From assembly GCA_026706025.1 (NCBI GenBank), contig JAPOZO010000063.1, forward strand, positions 248,001 to 312,000: a DNA stretch of 64,000 bases, written 5' to 3'. The position numbers and the translations under genes are program-made. The stretch's first letter is position 1. Each line of letters begins with the position of its first letter. The notes under the pieces were generated by a model. The model saw only the letters and a list, made by a program, of their open reading frames with translations. It made no database searches and was not told where the DNA came from. Origin of the DNA: Candidatus Poribacteria bacterium. GTDB taxonomy: Bacteria > Poribacteria > WGA-4E > WGA-3G. Shown here one piece after another: positions 8,077 to 17,300 of the stretch.

Positions 8077-8904
8077 ATGGATTTTAGATCTCTTTTTTCT
8101 CGGAAATTCTGGCTTTCGAGTATAACTCTTACATGTTTCAGCCTCTTTTCTTTTAGCATTCTGTTCATTTCCACTACTTCAGCCGAAATTGACCCAGATA
8201 CCCTTGTCGGCATGTGGCTCTTTGATGAAGGCAACGGGAAAGTCGCAACCGATGCATCTGAAAATGGCTTAGATGGCGAATTGGTGGACGGTCCAAAATG
8301 GGTTGATGGTAAGTTTGGGGACGGACTTGAACTTGATGGCTCTGGTGCGCATGTCGTCATCCCGGAACATGATAACCCAAGAGACGCAATAACTGTCACG
8401 ATCTGGGTGAGAAGCCATACCGATACTTGGAACCAGCACGGTTGGATGGTTGAAAAACGTAACGCCTATATTATCCATCCCAACCAAGGAACGAAGAACG
8501 TTTCATGGCCCATTTGTAACGGCGGATGTTGGAATAAACCCGGTGGTTGGCGCGATGGTGAAGTCGGTCCCAAAGATATTACCGAATGGCACATGTATAC
8601 GACCACTTATGATAGCGACACCGGTGAGTGGTACATCTATATTGATGGTGAGATGGAGAGTGATATGGATCTGACTAAGAATCAGCTTGATCCGGATAGC
8701 GGTCCAGTTTACATCGGTAACGACACTTGTTGTGCGGGACGCTTCGCCGATGCCACCGTTGATGAGGTCGCGATTTTCAGTGTCGCTTTGGAAGAAGCCG
8801 ACATTCAACAAATTTATGAGAAGGGTCTCGAATTTGCAGTCCTGGCGGTTGACCCAGCTGATAAAATGACGACCACTTGGGCAAACGTGAAGGTCAAGTA
8901 TTAG
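8077..8904 (+). CDS. Exported LamG/concanavalin-A-like protein
   Basis: About 275 residues. A signal peptide (residues about 1-33, ending TTSAEI) is followed by a LamG-like beta-sandwich: LVGMWLFDEGNG, ASENGLDGEL, FGDGLELDGSGAHVVIP, AITVTIWVRSH, WHMYTTTYD, YIYIDGE and DEVAIFSVALEEADIQ are the standard strand motifs. The domain usually binds carbohydrates or is part of surface adhesins. The C-terminus ends AVDPADKMTTTWANVKVKY, which is similar to the tails of two other exported proteins in this window (19959-20705 and 22602-23315). ATG at 8077 is chosen for its excellent AGGAGG site. Confidence 0.88.
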   Translation: MDFRSLFSRKFWLSSITLTCFSLFSFSILFISTTSAEIDPDTLVGMWLFDEGNGKVATDASENGLDGELVDGPKWVDGKFGDGLELDGSGAHVVIPEHDNPRDAITVTIWVRSHTDTWNQHGWMVEKRNAYIIHPNQGTKNVSWPICNGGCWNKPGGWRDGEVGPKDITEWHMYTTTYDSDTGEWYIYIDGEMESDMDLTKNQLDPDSGPVYIGNDTCCAGRFADATVDEVAIFSVALEEADIQQIYEKGLEFAVLAVDPADKMTTTWANVKVKY

Positions 8905-8982
8905 GAACCTTTAAATATTCACGCGGCGTTTATAAGCCTATACGCAAATAGTGCTGTATACCGACTTTAAAATTGGCGTAGA

Positions 8983-9004
8983 GGGCGGGATACCATACCC
9001 GCCC
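8983..9004. terminator. GC-rich hairpin downstream of the LamG gene
   Basis: GGGCGGG (8983-8989), loop ATACCATA, CCCGCCC (8998-9004). A perfect seven-base-pair stem 79 bases after the stop. There is no run of T after it, so it may be a processing or stability hairpin or a dispersed repeat rather than a true intrinsic terminator. Confidence 0.4.
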
Positions 9005-9119
9005 ATACCCACGCTGGAGTGAGTGCTAAACCCTCGTTTTACAGCATATATCGGATAGCCGAAGCGGGGGGTTGGTTCTCAAGCCTACCGGAATATAAAA
9101 ACAGAAAACGGAGGAACAA

Positions 9120-9902
9120 ATGACATTTAGTTATGACGAAGCAGATGATTTTGACGAAACCGATAACTTTGACGAAGCAGATGATTTTGACGAAACCGAT
9201 GATTTTGACGAAACCGATGATTTTGATGAGGCACCGGAGGAGGCATTTCTGGAAGAAGATGATGACGACGATACCGATACCGCGCTCTCTCAGGCTTTTC
9301 GTCAAGCAGCGGCAGGCACAATAATGGACGAAGACGAGGCAGATGAAGACGAAGATGATATCGAAGAAGATGATACCGAGGAGGATGATACGAAAGAAAA
9401 AGATGTTGTGGAGGCTAATGCCGAAGAAGATAATACCAAGGAAGAAGATGCTGCTGCGGATGCTAATGCTTATGAACAACCACCTGTAGAGTTAGTAGAC
9501 GCACTGCCCGACGAAGGCAAAGATGATTTAGAAGTAGAGCTGCCCCCACTTGAACTCGCTCCCACGGAGCCGGAAGTCCAACTTTTCCGACCCAAAGAAC
9601 AGACTAACGCTGCCTATAGGGACGCGAGGACAGCCTACCATGAAGAGAAAGATTATCAACGGGCAATCGAAAAATTTAACGAGGCTATTGAATACGAAGT
9701 TCAAAGTACCGAGGACAGTCTCATCGATGCCAGCGAAATCGTCGCAAAATCGAAGTACTGGCAAGCAGAAGCATACGTCAAGTTACAAGACCTTCCGCAA
9801 GCTATTGGAACTTTTGAGGATCTGGTCAAAACTTGCCAAGCACATTATCTCTCATTAGCTGCACAACGAAGAGCGGATCAATTGAACGAGAAAAATTCTT
9901 AA
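9120..9902 (+). CDS. Highly acidic low-complexity protein with C-terminal TPR
   Basis: A 260-residue protein with strong upstream GGAGG. Residues 6-35 consist of five six-residue repeats (DEADDF, DETDNF, DETDDF), followed by a long Asp/Glu-rich region to about residue 125 and a Pro-rich spacer. The C-terminal third (AAYRDARTAYHEEKDYQRAIEKF and later YWQAEAYVKLQDLPQAIGTF) reads as two tetratricopeptide repeats, which bind other proteins. There is no signal peptide. The acidic part is probably disordered and could bind cations or basic partners. The function is unknown; transketolase follows 81 bases later. Confidence 0.75.
   Translation: MTFSYDEADDFDETDNFDEADDFDETDDFDETDDFDEAPEEAFLEEDDDDDTDTALSQAFRQAAAGTIMDEDEADEDEDDIEEDDTEEDDTKEKDVVEANAEEDNTKEEDAAADANAYEQPPVELVDALPDEGKDDLEVELPPLELAPTEPEVQLFRPKEQTNAAYRDARTAYHEEKDYQRAIEKFNEAIEYEVQSTEDSLIDASEIVAKSKYWQAEAYVKLQDLPQAIGTFEDLVKTCQAHYLSLAAQRRADQLNEKNS
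9135..9224 (+). repeat. Five tandem 18-base units inside the acidic-protein gene
   Basis: Five direct copies of an 18-base unit of the form GACGAAACCGATGATTTT start at 9135, 9153, 9171, 9189 and 9207. Each encodes D-E-[AT]-D-[DN]-F. A degenerate sixth copy follows. Copies 1 and 3 are identical, as are copies 4 and 5, which points to recent duplication. Confidence 0.95.
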
Positions 9903-9983
9903 ACATCGGGTACTTGGACGTACTGATGCGATTCTATATGGCTAAAGGGCAAACCTATATTTAGAAAAAGGATTGGCGAATTT

Positions 9984-11834
9984 GTGGAAACCTTGAAGAA
10001 CATTCTCAAACAAAAGGCAACTAACTTACGTATTCACTCCATAATCTCCACTTCGGAGGCAGGGTCTGGACATCCGACCACGTGTCTCTCAGCCGCGGAT
10101 ATCGTCTCTGCTCTCTTTTTCCACGCGATGCGTTATGACTGTGACGACGCGCAGCACCCTAACAACGATAGGTTCATCTTATCCAAGGGGCATGCGGCAC
10201 CCTTACTCTATGCTGCGTATGCCGAAGCGGGGATCATTCCGACCGAAAAACTCCGGACGCTACGGCAAATCGACAGCATCTTGGAAGGACACCCTACACC
10301 TCGGTTTGAATGGACAGAGGTAGCAACCGGGTCCCTTGGACAAGGGTTATCGCTCGGACTCGGTATGGCACTCAACGGCAAATACTTAGACAAATCTGAT
10401 TATCGCGTTTACGTGCTTCTCGGTGATGGCGAGACCGCTGAAGGTGGGGTCTGGGAAGCCGCCGCTTTGGCATCGCACTACCAACTTAATAATCTGATTG
10501 GAATTGTGGATGTCAACGCATTTGGACAGAGTCAGCGCACTATGTACGCCTTTGATGTTGACACCTATTGTCGGCGTTTCGAGGCGTTCGGATGGCAAAC
10601 CATCGGGATTGATGGCCATGATTTTGATGAAATCTTGCCTGCCCTCGCGCAAGCCAAAGCTTCAACAGATAAACCGACGATGATAATCGCTAAGACGTTT
10701 AAAGGGAAGGGCGTTTCATTCCTTGAAGACGCAGATAACTGGCACGGGAAGGCTGTTGCCAAAGGTGAGGAACTTGACAAAGCATTAGCCGAACTCGGTC
10801 CATTAAATTTAGATGTCCCTGTTCAGATTGAATCACCTGATGCTGTCAATACAGATGGAAATCTTAATATCGATACCGAGTGTGAGCCGCCTGACTATCC
10901 GTCCGATGAAGAGGTCGCTACACGTGGTGGATACGGCGTTGGTCTCGCCAAACTCGGTAGTGCAAACCCTAATATTGTTGCCTTAGACGGAGATACCAAA
11001 AATTCTACCTATGCCGAACAGTTTATGGTGCTTCATCCGAACCGCTACTTTGAGATGTTCATCGCAGAGCAGAACTTGGTAGGGGCAGGTATCGGTTTAG
11101 CGAAGCGCGGGAAAATTCCGTTTGTTTCCACCTTTGCTGCGTTTTTATCGCGTGCCTACGATCAGATTCGGATGTCTGCGATTTCACAAGCAAATATTAA
11201 ATATGCCGGTTCACATTGTGGCGTTTCAATCGGAGAAGACGGTCCCTCACAGATGGGCTTAGAAGACATAGCCATGTTCCGGGCAATTCCAGGAGCAGTT
11301 GTGCTTTATCCGAGCGATGCTGTCAGTGCTGAACGGCTTGTCGTCGAGGCTGCCGCACATAAAGGTATCGTTTACCTCCGAACCTCGCGCCCCAAAACGC
11401 CTATTCTCTATGATACCGATGAAAATTTCCCTATCGGTGGGTCTAAGGTTATTCAACAAAGCAACGCAGATAAGGTAACAGTTGTTGCCGCAGGTGTTAC
11501 CATTCATGAGGCGTTGAAGGCATACGAAGCACTTGAAGCGGAAGGTATTGCTATCCGTGTTATCGACCTCTATTCCATCAAACCCGTTGACGCGGAAGCA
11601 CTGAAAACAGCGGCAGCCGAGACAAACAACACTTTAATCACTGTTGAAGATCATTATCCTGAAGGCGGTTTAGGAGATGCTGTATTGGACGCTGTTGCAA
11701 CTGAAGATATTTGTGTTCACAAACTCGCCGTTACGGGAGTGCCACGTTCTGGAAAACCCGAGGAACTCTTGGAACATCACGGTATTAGTGCGGATGCTAT
11801 TATACAGAAAGTGAAGGATATTATCGCGCGGTAG
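9984..11834 (+). CDS. tkt: Transketolase
   Basis: A 616-residue transketolase, which moves two-carbon ketol units between sugar phosphates in the pentose phosphate pathway. GSGHPTTCLSAADI with His30, SKGHAAPLLYAAY with His70, and the thiamine-diphosphate motif GDGETAEGGVWEAA (from residue 147) with a following N-N are all present. The pyrimidine domain (FIAEQNLVGAGIGLAKRGKIPFVSTFAAFL) and C-terminal domain follow. The length is close to the shorter, animal-like transketolases rather than the roughly 660-residue enterobacterial type. The start is GTG at 9984; I see no better ATG. Confidence 0.95.
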   Translation: METLKNILKQKATNLRIHSIISTSEAGSGHPTTCLSAADIVSALFFHAMRYDCDDAQHPNNDRFILSKGHAAPLLYAAYAEAGIIPTEKLRTLRQIDSILEGHPTPRFEWTEVATGSLGQGLSLGLGMALNGKYLDKSDYRVYVLLGDGETAEGGVWEAAALASHYQLNNLIGIVDVNAFGQSQRTMYAFDVDTYCRRFEAFGWQTIGIDGHDFDEILPALAQAKASTDKPTMIIAKTFKGKGVSFLEDADNWHGKAVAKGEELDKALAELGPLNLDVPVQIESPDAVNTDGNLNIDTECEPPDYPSDEEVATRGGYGVGLAKLGSANPNIVALDGDTKNSTYAEQFMVLHPNRYFEMFIAEQNLVGAGIGLAKRGKIPFVSTFAAFLSRAYDQIRMSAISQANIKYAGSHCGVSIGEDGPSQMGLEDIAMFRAIPGAVVLYPSDAVSAERLVVEAAAHKGIVYLRTSRPKTPILYDTDENFPIGGSKVIQQSNADKVTVVAAGVTIHEALKAYEALEAEGIAIRVIDLYSIKPVDAEALKTAAAETNNTLITVEDHYPEGGLGDAVLDAVATEDICVHKLAVTGVPRSGKPEELLEHHGISADAIIQKVKDIIAR

Positions 11835-11916
11835 CAGCGGTCTCTAAAACGGGTTGTAGGTGTGACTGAAACTACGACTCTCTAAAAAGGGTCAATCGCG
11901 CAAACTTGATGTGAAC

Positions 11917-12285
11917 ATGCAAAAGACAATTGTCTGGGGAACTGTCATAGGTGTAATCATCCTCGTAGGAATTGGAATGATCTATGCCTTGCGCGCGCCG
12001 CGCACAGTCCCAAAAACCTATCCAGCGGATAAGGGTCCTAATTTTATTGATGTTACTGCTTATCCTGTGAAGATGCAGGAGACTTACGAACTTTTTACCA
12101 ATAAATGCAGCCGGTGCCATACAGTTGCGCGCCCCATTAACTCTACCTTCACGCCGGAAGAGTGGCGAAAATATGTATATAAAATGATGCGCAAGCCAGG
12201 TTCAGGGCTTACGCCGAAAACTGCTGAAAAGGTAATTGAATTCCTAATTTACGATGCGCAACATAGGGAGAGAAAGGGAAAATGA
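11917..12285 (+). CDS. Membrane-anchored cytochrome c-like protein
   Basis: About 122 residues. An N-terminal membrane helix (IVWGTVIGVIILVGIGMIYAL) anchors one haem-binding domain outside the membrane. The haem attachment motif CSRCH is followed by HTVARPINSTFTPEEW and YKMMRKPGSGL, where one Met may be the sixth ligand. The stop overlaps the start of the selenocysteine TlpA-like gene (ATGA), so the two proteins are probably made together and may exchange electrons in the periplasm. GTG at 11911 is an alternative start; neither has a good ribosome site. Confidence 0.82.
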   Translation: MQKTIVWGTVIGVIILVGIGMIYALRAPRTVPKTYPADKGPNFIDVTAYPVKMQETYELFTNKCSRCHTVARPINSTFTPEEWRKYVYKMMRKPGSGLTPKTAEKVIEFLIYDAQHRERKGK

Positions 12286-13412
12286 TTGTTACTCGCAAAC
12301 TTCGCTCTATAGTCGGACTCTCAACGTTGCTGGTATTATTTTTCGTAATGGGTGTACAAATGGGGTTCGCTGAAGGGGATGGTATGAAGAAAGAGAATTT
12401 TCAGGTTTCAATAGATGCGCGGCGCGTTACATTTACCGCACCACCTATTTTCAAAAATGGCACATGGTTAGTGCCTTTAAAACCCTTTGCTGAGCAACTC
12501 GGGTTGAAGATAGAATATCCAGAAGGATCGGAGATGGTGGTTTTGTGCGGCGGTGTAGAATTAGAACTGTGTGTACCGCTTCGATTCCAAGATGACAAAG
12601 ACGGTGCTTTGGATATTGACGGTGTAACTTATGTACACCCGACTCACATAGCCGAAGTCTTTGGCTATGAAATTTATGAAGCATCAAAGAACCGATTGGA
12701 AGTGATCCATCCGGCGCACCTCGCTCCCGAATTCACGCTCCCCGATTTAACTGATACCCCAAGACATTTGCGGGATTTCCGAGGCAAAAAGACGTTTCTC
12801 TATGTTTGGGGTTCGTGGTGAGGCTGCCGTGGACAACTGCCGGGCTGGCAGGAATTTTACGCTAAACATAAAGAAAAGTTGAACTTGGTCTCAATCGCAC
12901 TTGATGCACAAGGCGCATCTGTGGTACGTCCTTGGCATGATGCCGCGGATGCCGATTTTGTTACACTCGTTGATTCACAAAATATTTTCGGCACTCGCTA
13001 TAACCTCAAAGCGATTCCTTATGGTGTCATGATTGACGAGTCGGGTCGCCTCGTTAAAGCACCTTTCAATGTCAATGTCAAGAATCAGAAAACGCTTGCA
13101 ATGCTTGAAAAGTGGTTGTCAGACCCCGACTACAATGCGATGCTACTTCGTGAGATGAAACCATCAAACGGGTCAACTGCAAAGACGAACGCCGAAGCGG
13201 CTGCTCGTTTTCAACTCGGACTCATCTTACTGGAAAATGGTAAAAAGGACGAAGCAATGACAGAATGGCGAAAGGCACTCGCGTTAGACCCACAAAACTG
13301 GATTATCCATAAGCAAATTTGGGCGGTTGAGCATCCAGACAAATTCTATAAAGGAAGCGTTGATTACGGTTGGCAGAAGGCGCAGTTAGAGGTTGAGAAG
13401 AGTGAACCGTAA
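12282..13412 (+). CDS. Selenocysteine-containing TlpA-like thioredoxin protein
   Basis: One frame of 376 residues if TGA at 12819-12821 is read as selenocysteine. Residues 1-31 are a signal peptide. Residues 40-145 resemble a copper-amine-oxidase-N-type domain (SIDARRVTFTAPP, WLVPLKPFAEQLGLKIEY, GVTYVHPTHIAEVFGY). Residues 148-290 are a TlpA/thioredoxin domain: APEFTLPDLTDTPRHLRDFRGKK, FLYVWGSW, then TGA, then GCRGQLPGWQEFYAKHKEKL. In ordinary TlpA proteins this place is W-C-x-x-C-R, so the TGA falls on the first catalytic Cys and the motif becomes U-G-C (Sec180, Cys182), one residue shorter than C-x-x-C. Later come IPYGVMIDESGRL (the cis-Pro region) and a TPR-like tail (ARFQLGLILLENGKKDEAMTEWRKALALDP). 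A stem-loop lies 15 nt after the TGA. A simple nonsense mutation is the alternative, but the frame stays intact for 196 codons. Confidence 0.82.
12837..12851 (+). promoter_or_regulatory. Candidate bacterial SECIS of the TlpA-like gene
   Basis: After TGA (12819-12821) come 15 bases, then CTGCC (12837-12841), loop GGGCT, and GGCAG (12847-12851). The stem is perfect and the loop starts with G, which is the base the published bacterial SECIS model asks for among the first two loop positions. The distance of 20 bases from TGA to the loop is within the known range. Confidence 0.6.
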
Positions 13413-13613
13413 AGAAGGTCTCTATCAGATAAGTCACGCCGATACTGTTTTCAGCCGAACCCTATTCTAACTATTTTGTCCTAAAGGATGACGCGTCCGC
13501 GGTGAGGGTCAGAATGTTTTCATTATTTTCTATGAAATTTGCTATATTGTCTGTCGTTTTGCCTGACTCGCGTGCGAATACCGAAACGCTTTGGTGTCTT
13601 GAGAACCGTTGTT

Positions 13614-14300
13614 ATGAGAGAGAGTTGGCAAAACCTCATTGATCTCATCGTGAGACCGAGTGCCACGTTTACGAGGCTGAAAGCCAAACCAAAGTGCGGT
13701 ATTGCCTTCTTTGTTTTTTGCGTCCTTGTTGTGTTGTTGGCATGGATAGTTTTTCCGTTTACGCAGAAGTTCCTTAACCCACAATATGCCGGTAGTTTAG
13801 CTCGTATTGAGTTGTTTGGATCTACCAAAGCAGCATCTATGGTGTTTGTGGCGGTGAGTGGGATTGTTCTTGGAGTTCTCTGTGCTGTTGTATTCAGTAT
13901 TCTACTCACCGTGGTATTGCGAGTTTTCAAGGTAAATGAGGCACTCAAATTTAAACACATTTTCGCGGCTTGGTGGCATACGATCTTGATTAATCCATTG
14001 GTGTTTTTTATCAATATCGCATTTCTCCCAGTCTTTAGGCACCTTGAGGATATTGAGACGGTTGTTGATATAAGAATTATTCCCGGCATCCACATGTTGG
14101 TGCCATTTGTCGAAAACCTCTATTTTCTGATGTTTTTGAGTTTTGTAGATGTCTTGGGTATATGGAATATCTTTGTTCTAACCGTAGCGGTTGCTACGCT
14201 CGCGGAAGTCAGTAAAACGAAGGCGTGTCTCACAGCAGTAATTATTTGGCTATTAAGAGTTGGCGTTGATGTTATATTTCAGGTTTCATCTGCTTCTTAA
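13614..14300 (+). CDS. Yip1-family membrane protein
   Basis: About 228 residues with the Yip1 layout: an N-terminal amphipathic stretch (ESWQNLIDLIVRPSATFTRLKAKP) followed by five hydrophobic helices, the first at GIAFFVFCVLVVLLAWIVF. The phrase 'p-x-x-t-F-x-x-l' before the first helix is typical. Bacterial Yip1 proteins have no established function. ATG at 13614 is chosen because the longer form (13539) would start with poorly fitting sequence; no strong ribosome site is visible. It probably forms a transcription unit with the DUF4175-like gene 67 bases downstream. Confidence 0.7.
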   Translation: MRESWQNLIDLIVRPSATFTRLKAKPKCGIAFFVFCVLVVLLAWIVFPFTQKFLNPQYAGSLARIELFGSTKAASMVFVAVSGIVLGVLCAVVFSILLTVVLRVFKVNEALKFKHIFAAWWHTILINPLVFFINIAFLPVFRHLEDIETVVDIRIIPGIHMLVPFVENLYFLMFLSFVDVLGIWNIFVLTVAVATLAEVSKTKACLTAVIIWLLRVGVDVIFQVSSAS

Positions 14301-14367
14301 GGGACACGCAGATTGAAAAGAGCCGGTAGAATCTTATGGATCGTGGGTAATGTAGGTGGAGGAAAAT

Positions 14368-17300
14368 ATGAATACGCGAGAAGGTTACGCAGAATTACAG
14401 ACAAGAATTTTGGATGCGCGACGCGCCTGGAAACGTAGTATTTTTTGGGCAGGATTTTCTATTGTCCTGACAGGTATAATTGCTGTATTTGTGGGTGAAG
14501 CGATCATTGATTGGCTGATGCCCCTTCCGAGTTTTGTGCGAATCGCTTTGCTAACAGCCGGTGTCGGCGTGACGGGTTACTTGCTTTATAAGTATCTCGT
14601 TCAACCCCTTCGAGCAACCCTCACGCTCCGTGATATCGCGCTCAACGTTGAGCAGAATCACCCTGACCTTGAAGATAGATTGGTGAGTGCGATTGAATTC
14701 GGCAATCGCGAGTCAACAGACCCAATTGAAGCGCACATGCTCCAACGCCTGCTTGAAGATACCACGCAGCGGGTAGAAAGTATTGATTTCAAAGCGACAG
14801 TCGATCATAGCCGTACCCGTAAGCATGCTGGCATTGCCGCTTTGGTTGTTGTTGGCTGCTGTGTTCTTGCACTCCTATTTCCGACGGAACTCCATACGAG
14901 TCTCCTCCGCGTGTTGGTCCCTTGGGAGAAGACTGAACCGGTTTTGACGACGAAGTTAACTGTTGAACCGGGAAATGTACGTATCCTTCGCGGCAAAAGC
15001 CTACCCATTCACGTCACTGTCACCGGAAAATCTGCTGAGAAGGCTGTCTTGACCTACGGAGATATTGAGAGGCAGGAAGCCCCTCCTTCCGAAACTCAGA
15101 CAACCCAGCAACAGATTAATATGTTGCAAAACCCAGACGATAAACGCGGGTTTGCTTATGAAATTTTTAACATTGACGCGGATATCGAATACTACGTCGT
15201 CGCAAACGAGGCCACTTCAGAACGCTATACTGTTGAAGTCTTTGAGATGCCAAAGGTAACAGAAATCTCTGTCGCTTACACTTATCCTGACTACACAGGT
15301 CTTAAACCCGTCGTGCAAACAGGGACAGGTGATATTCAAGCGGTCGTCGGGACACAGGCAAAAATAAAACTCACGACCAATAAAGCTATCCAAACCGCAA
15401 CGTTTACCCTGAAGACGGATGTTAAGCAGGAAAAATTGGACGAAACTCAAGAACCTGCTTCAACCCAGATGGCGATCTTCGATGGAAACATCCTCGCAAC
15501 AACTGTAGATGTTATTGCAGATGGGACGTATACCGTTGAACTTCTCGGCATTGATGGTTTCCATAACGAGATACCCATTGAATACACCATAAAAGCCATC
15601 CCTGACGCTGTGCCTGAAGTTGTCATCAAAGAACCTGGACGCGATATCAAAACAACAAAGTTGGGTGAGGTGGAAATCATTGCTGAGGCGACGGACGACT
15701 ATGGGGTCGCAGAACTAAAACTTATGTATCGCATCGGGTCTGACGAACTGCAGGAACTGACCTTAGAAACCTCCACGCCTGATGCTGTTATAGGATCAGG
15801 GATTACCGGCCCGGTTCAGCGCCGCGTCGCAGAGGGGCGTTATACATTCTACCTTGAGGAGTTTGACGTTGAACCCGGGGATATTATCTCTTACTACGCA
15901 CACGCTGTTGATAATAACACGCGCACGGGGCCCGGTGAAGCCAGTAGTGATATTTATTTCATTGAAGTCCGGCCCTTTAATGAAAACTTTCAAGAGATGG
16001 AAGCAGAACAGGGACCACCGATGCCGAATCCGCTTTTAGAGATACTCGCCTCCCAGAAGCAGATTATTCGAGAAACAGCGAAGCACATTAACGCCAGACC
16101 GTCATCAGGTACGGAGGAATATCGCAGTGCCGTTAAGAAAACAGGAGACAAGCAAGATAAATTGAAGGATAAGACGCAGGAACTTGCAGATGAGTTTAGC
16201 ATGGCGATGCAAGGCGACTCACCGATCACCCCTGAGATTCTGATGAACTTGGAGGACGCAATAGAAAAAATGCGTGAGGCAACCGATAGCCTGAACGCTG
16301 TCCAACCTGTTGAAGCCATTCCTGCGGAACAAGAGGCACTTGAGCTGCTCACAAAAGTTAGCCTTGAGCTTCCGAACATACTGATGCAGATGCGGAATAG
16401 TAATCCGCAACTTGCTGAGAATCTTGAACTCGAAATGGAAGAGCTGCAAAGCGAACTTGAGGATCAGCAGAACGAGCTTGATCAGGAGATGCAAGAACAG
16501 ACGCAAGAGATGTTGGATCAAGCGCGTCAGATGTTGGGGGAACAACAGCAGCTAAGTCAGCAGAGCCAGCAGTTAGGACGTGAAAACGAACCCTCTCCGA
16601 GCGATATGCAGCAAAACAGTCAGCAACAGGGGCAGTTGTCACAACAGGCACAGCAGATGGCAGAGCAACTCGGCACCATGCAACAGGATGCTCAAGGTTC
16701 CCAAGGACAACGCTTGGATCAAGCCGGTCAAGCGATGCAACAGGCGGGTGAACAGATGCAGCAAGCCTCCCAGGGCATGCAACAACAAGAGCCGCAGCTC
16801 AGTGCCGCTAAGGGGCAAAAAGCGGAGGAAAGGCTTGAGGAGGCCATTGAACAGTTGGAGAGGGTCGCATCGGAATTCAGCGATGCTGCGCTCGCCAATG
16901 CTGCACAACAGGTCCAGGAATTGATAGACGAACAGTCCGGAGTCCAACAGGAGACGCAAGAACTCAGGAACCGTTCGCAACAGTCAGAAATGCGTCCCGA
17001 AGATTTCCGAAAGGCAACTGAGCTTGCTAACGAGCAGCGAGAACTTCAGCAGGATCTCGGATCACTTGAGAATACACTCGAAAATCTACCGGAGCAGCTT
17101 AGCGAGGAGAATCCAGAGGCAGCCCAAAATGTAAGGGATGCTACAAGACGACTTACTGAAGAGCAGACAGCTGGGGATATGTCAACGGCGCAACGCGCCC
17201 TGCAATGGCGTAGTTTCCGCGCCGCTGAGCTGAATCAGCAAGAAGCCGTAGAGACACTAAGGCAGGTACAAGCAGACCTACAACAGGCGCAAGCCAATAT

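Noticed and set aside
9039-9479. Long open frame opposite the acidic-repeat gene (Ile/Phe-rich)
   Set aside because: It is the mirror of the GAT/GAA-rich repeats on the plus strand and has no ribosome site or known motif.
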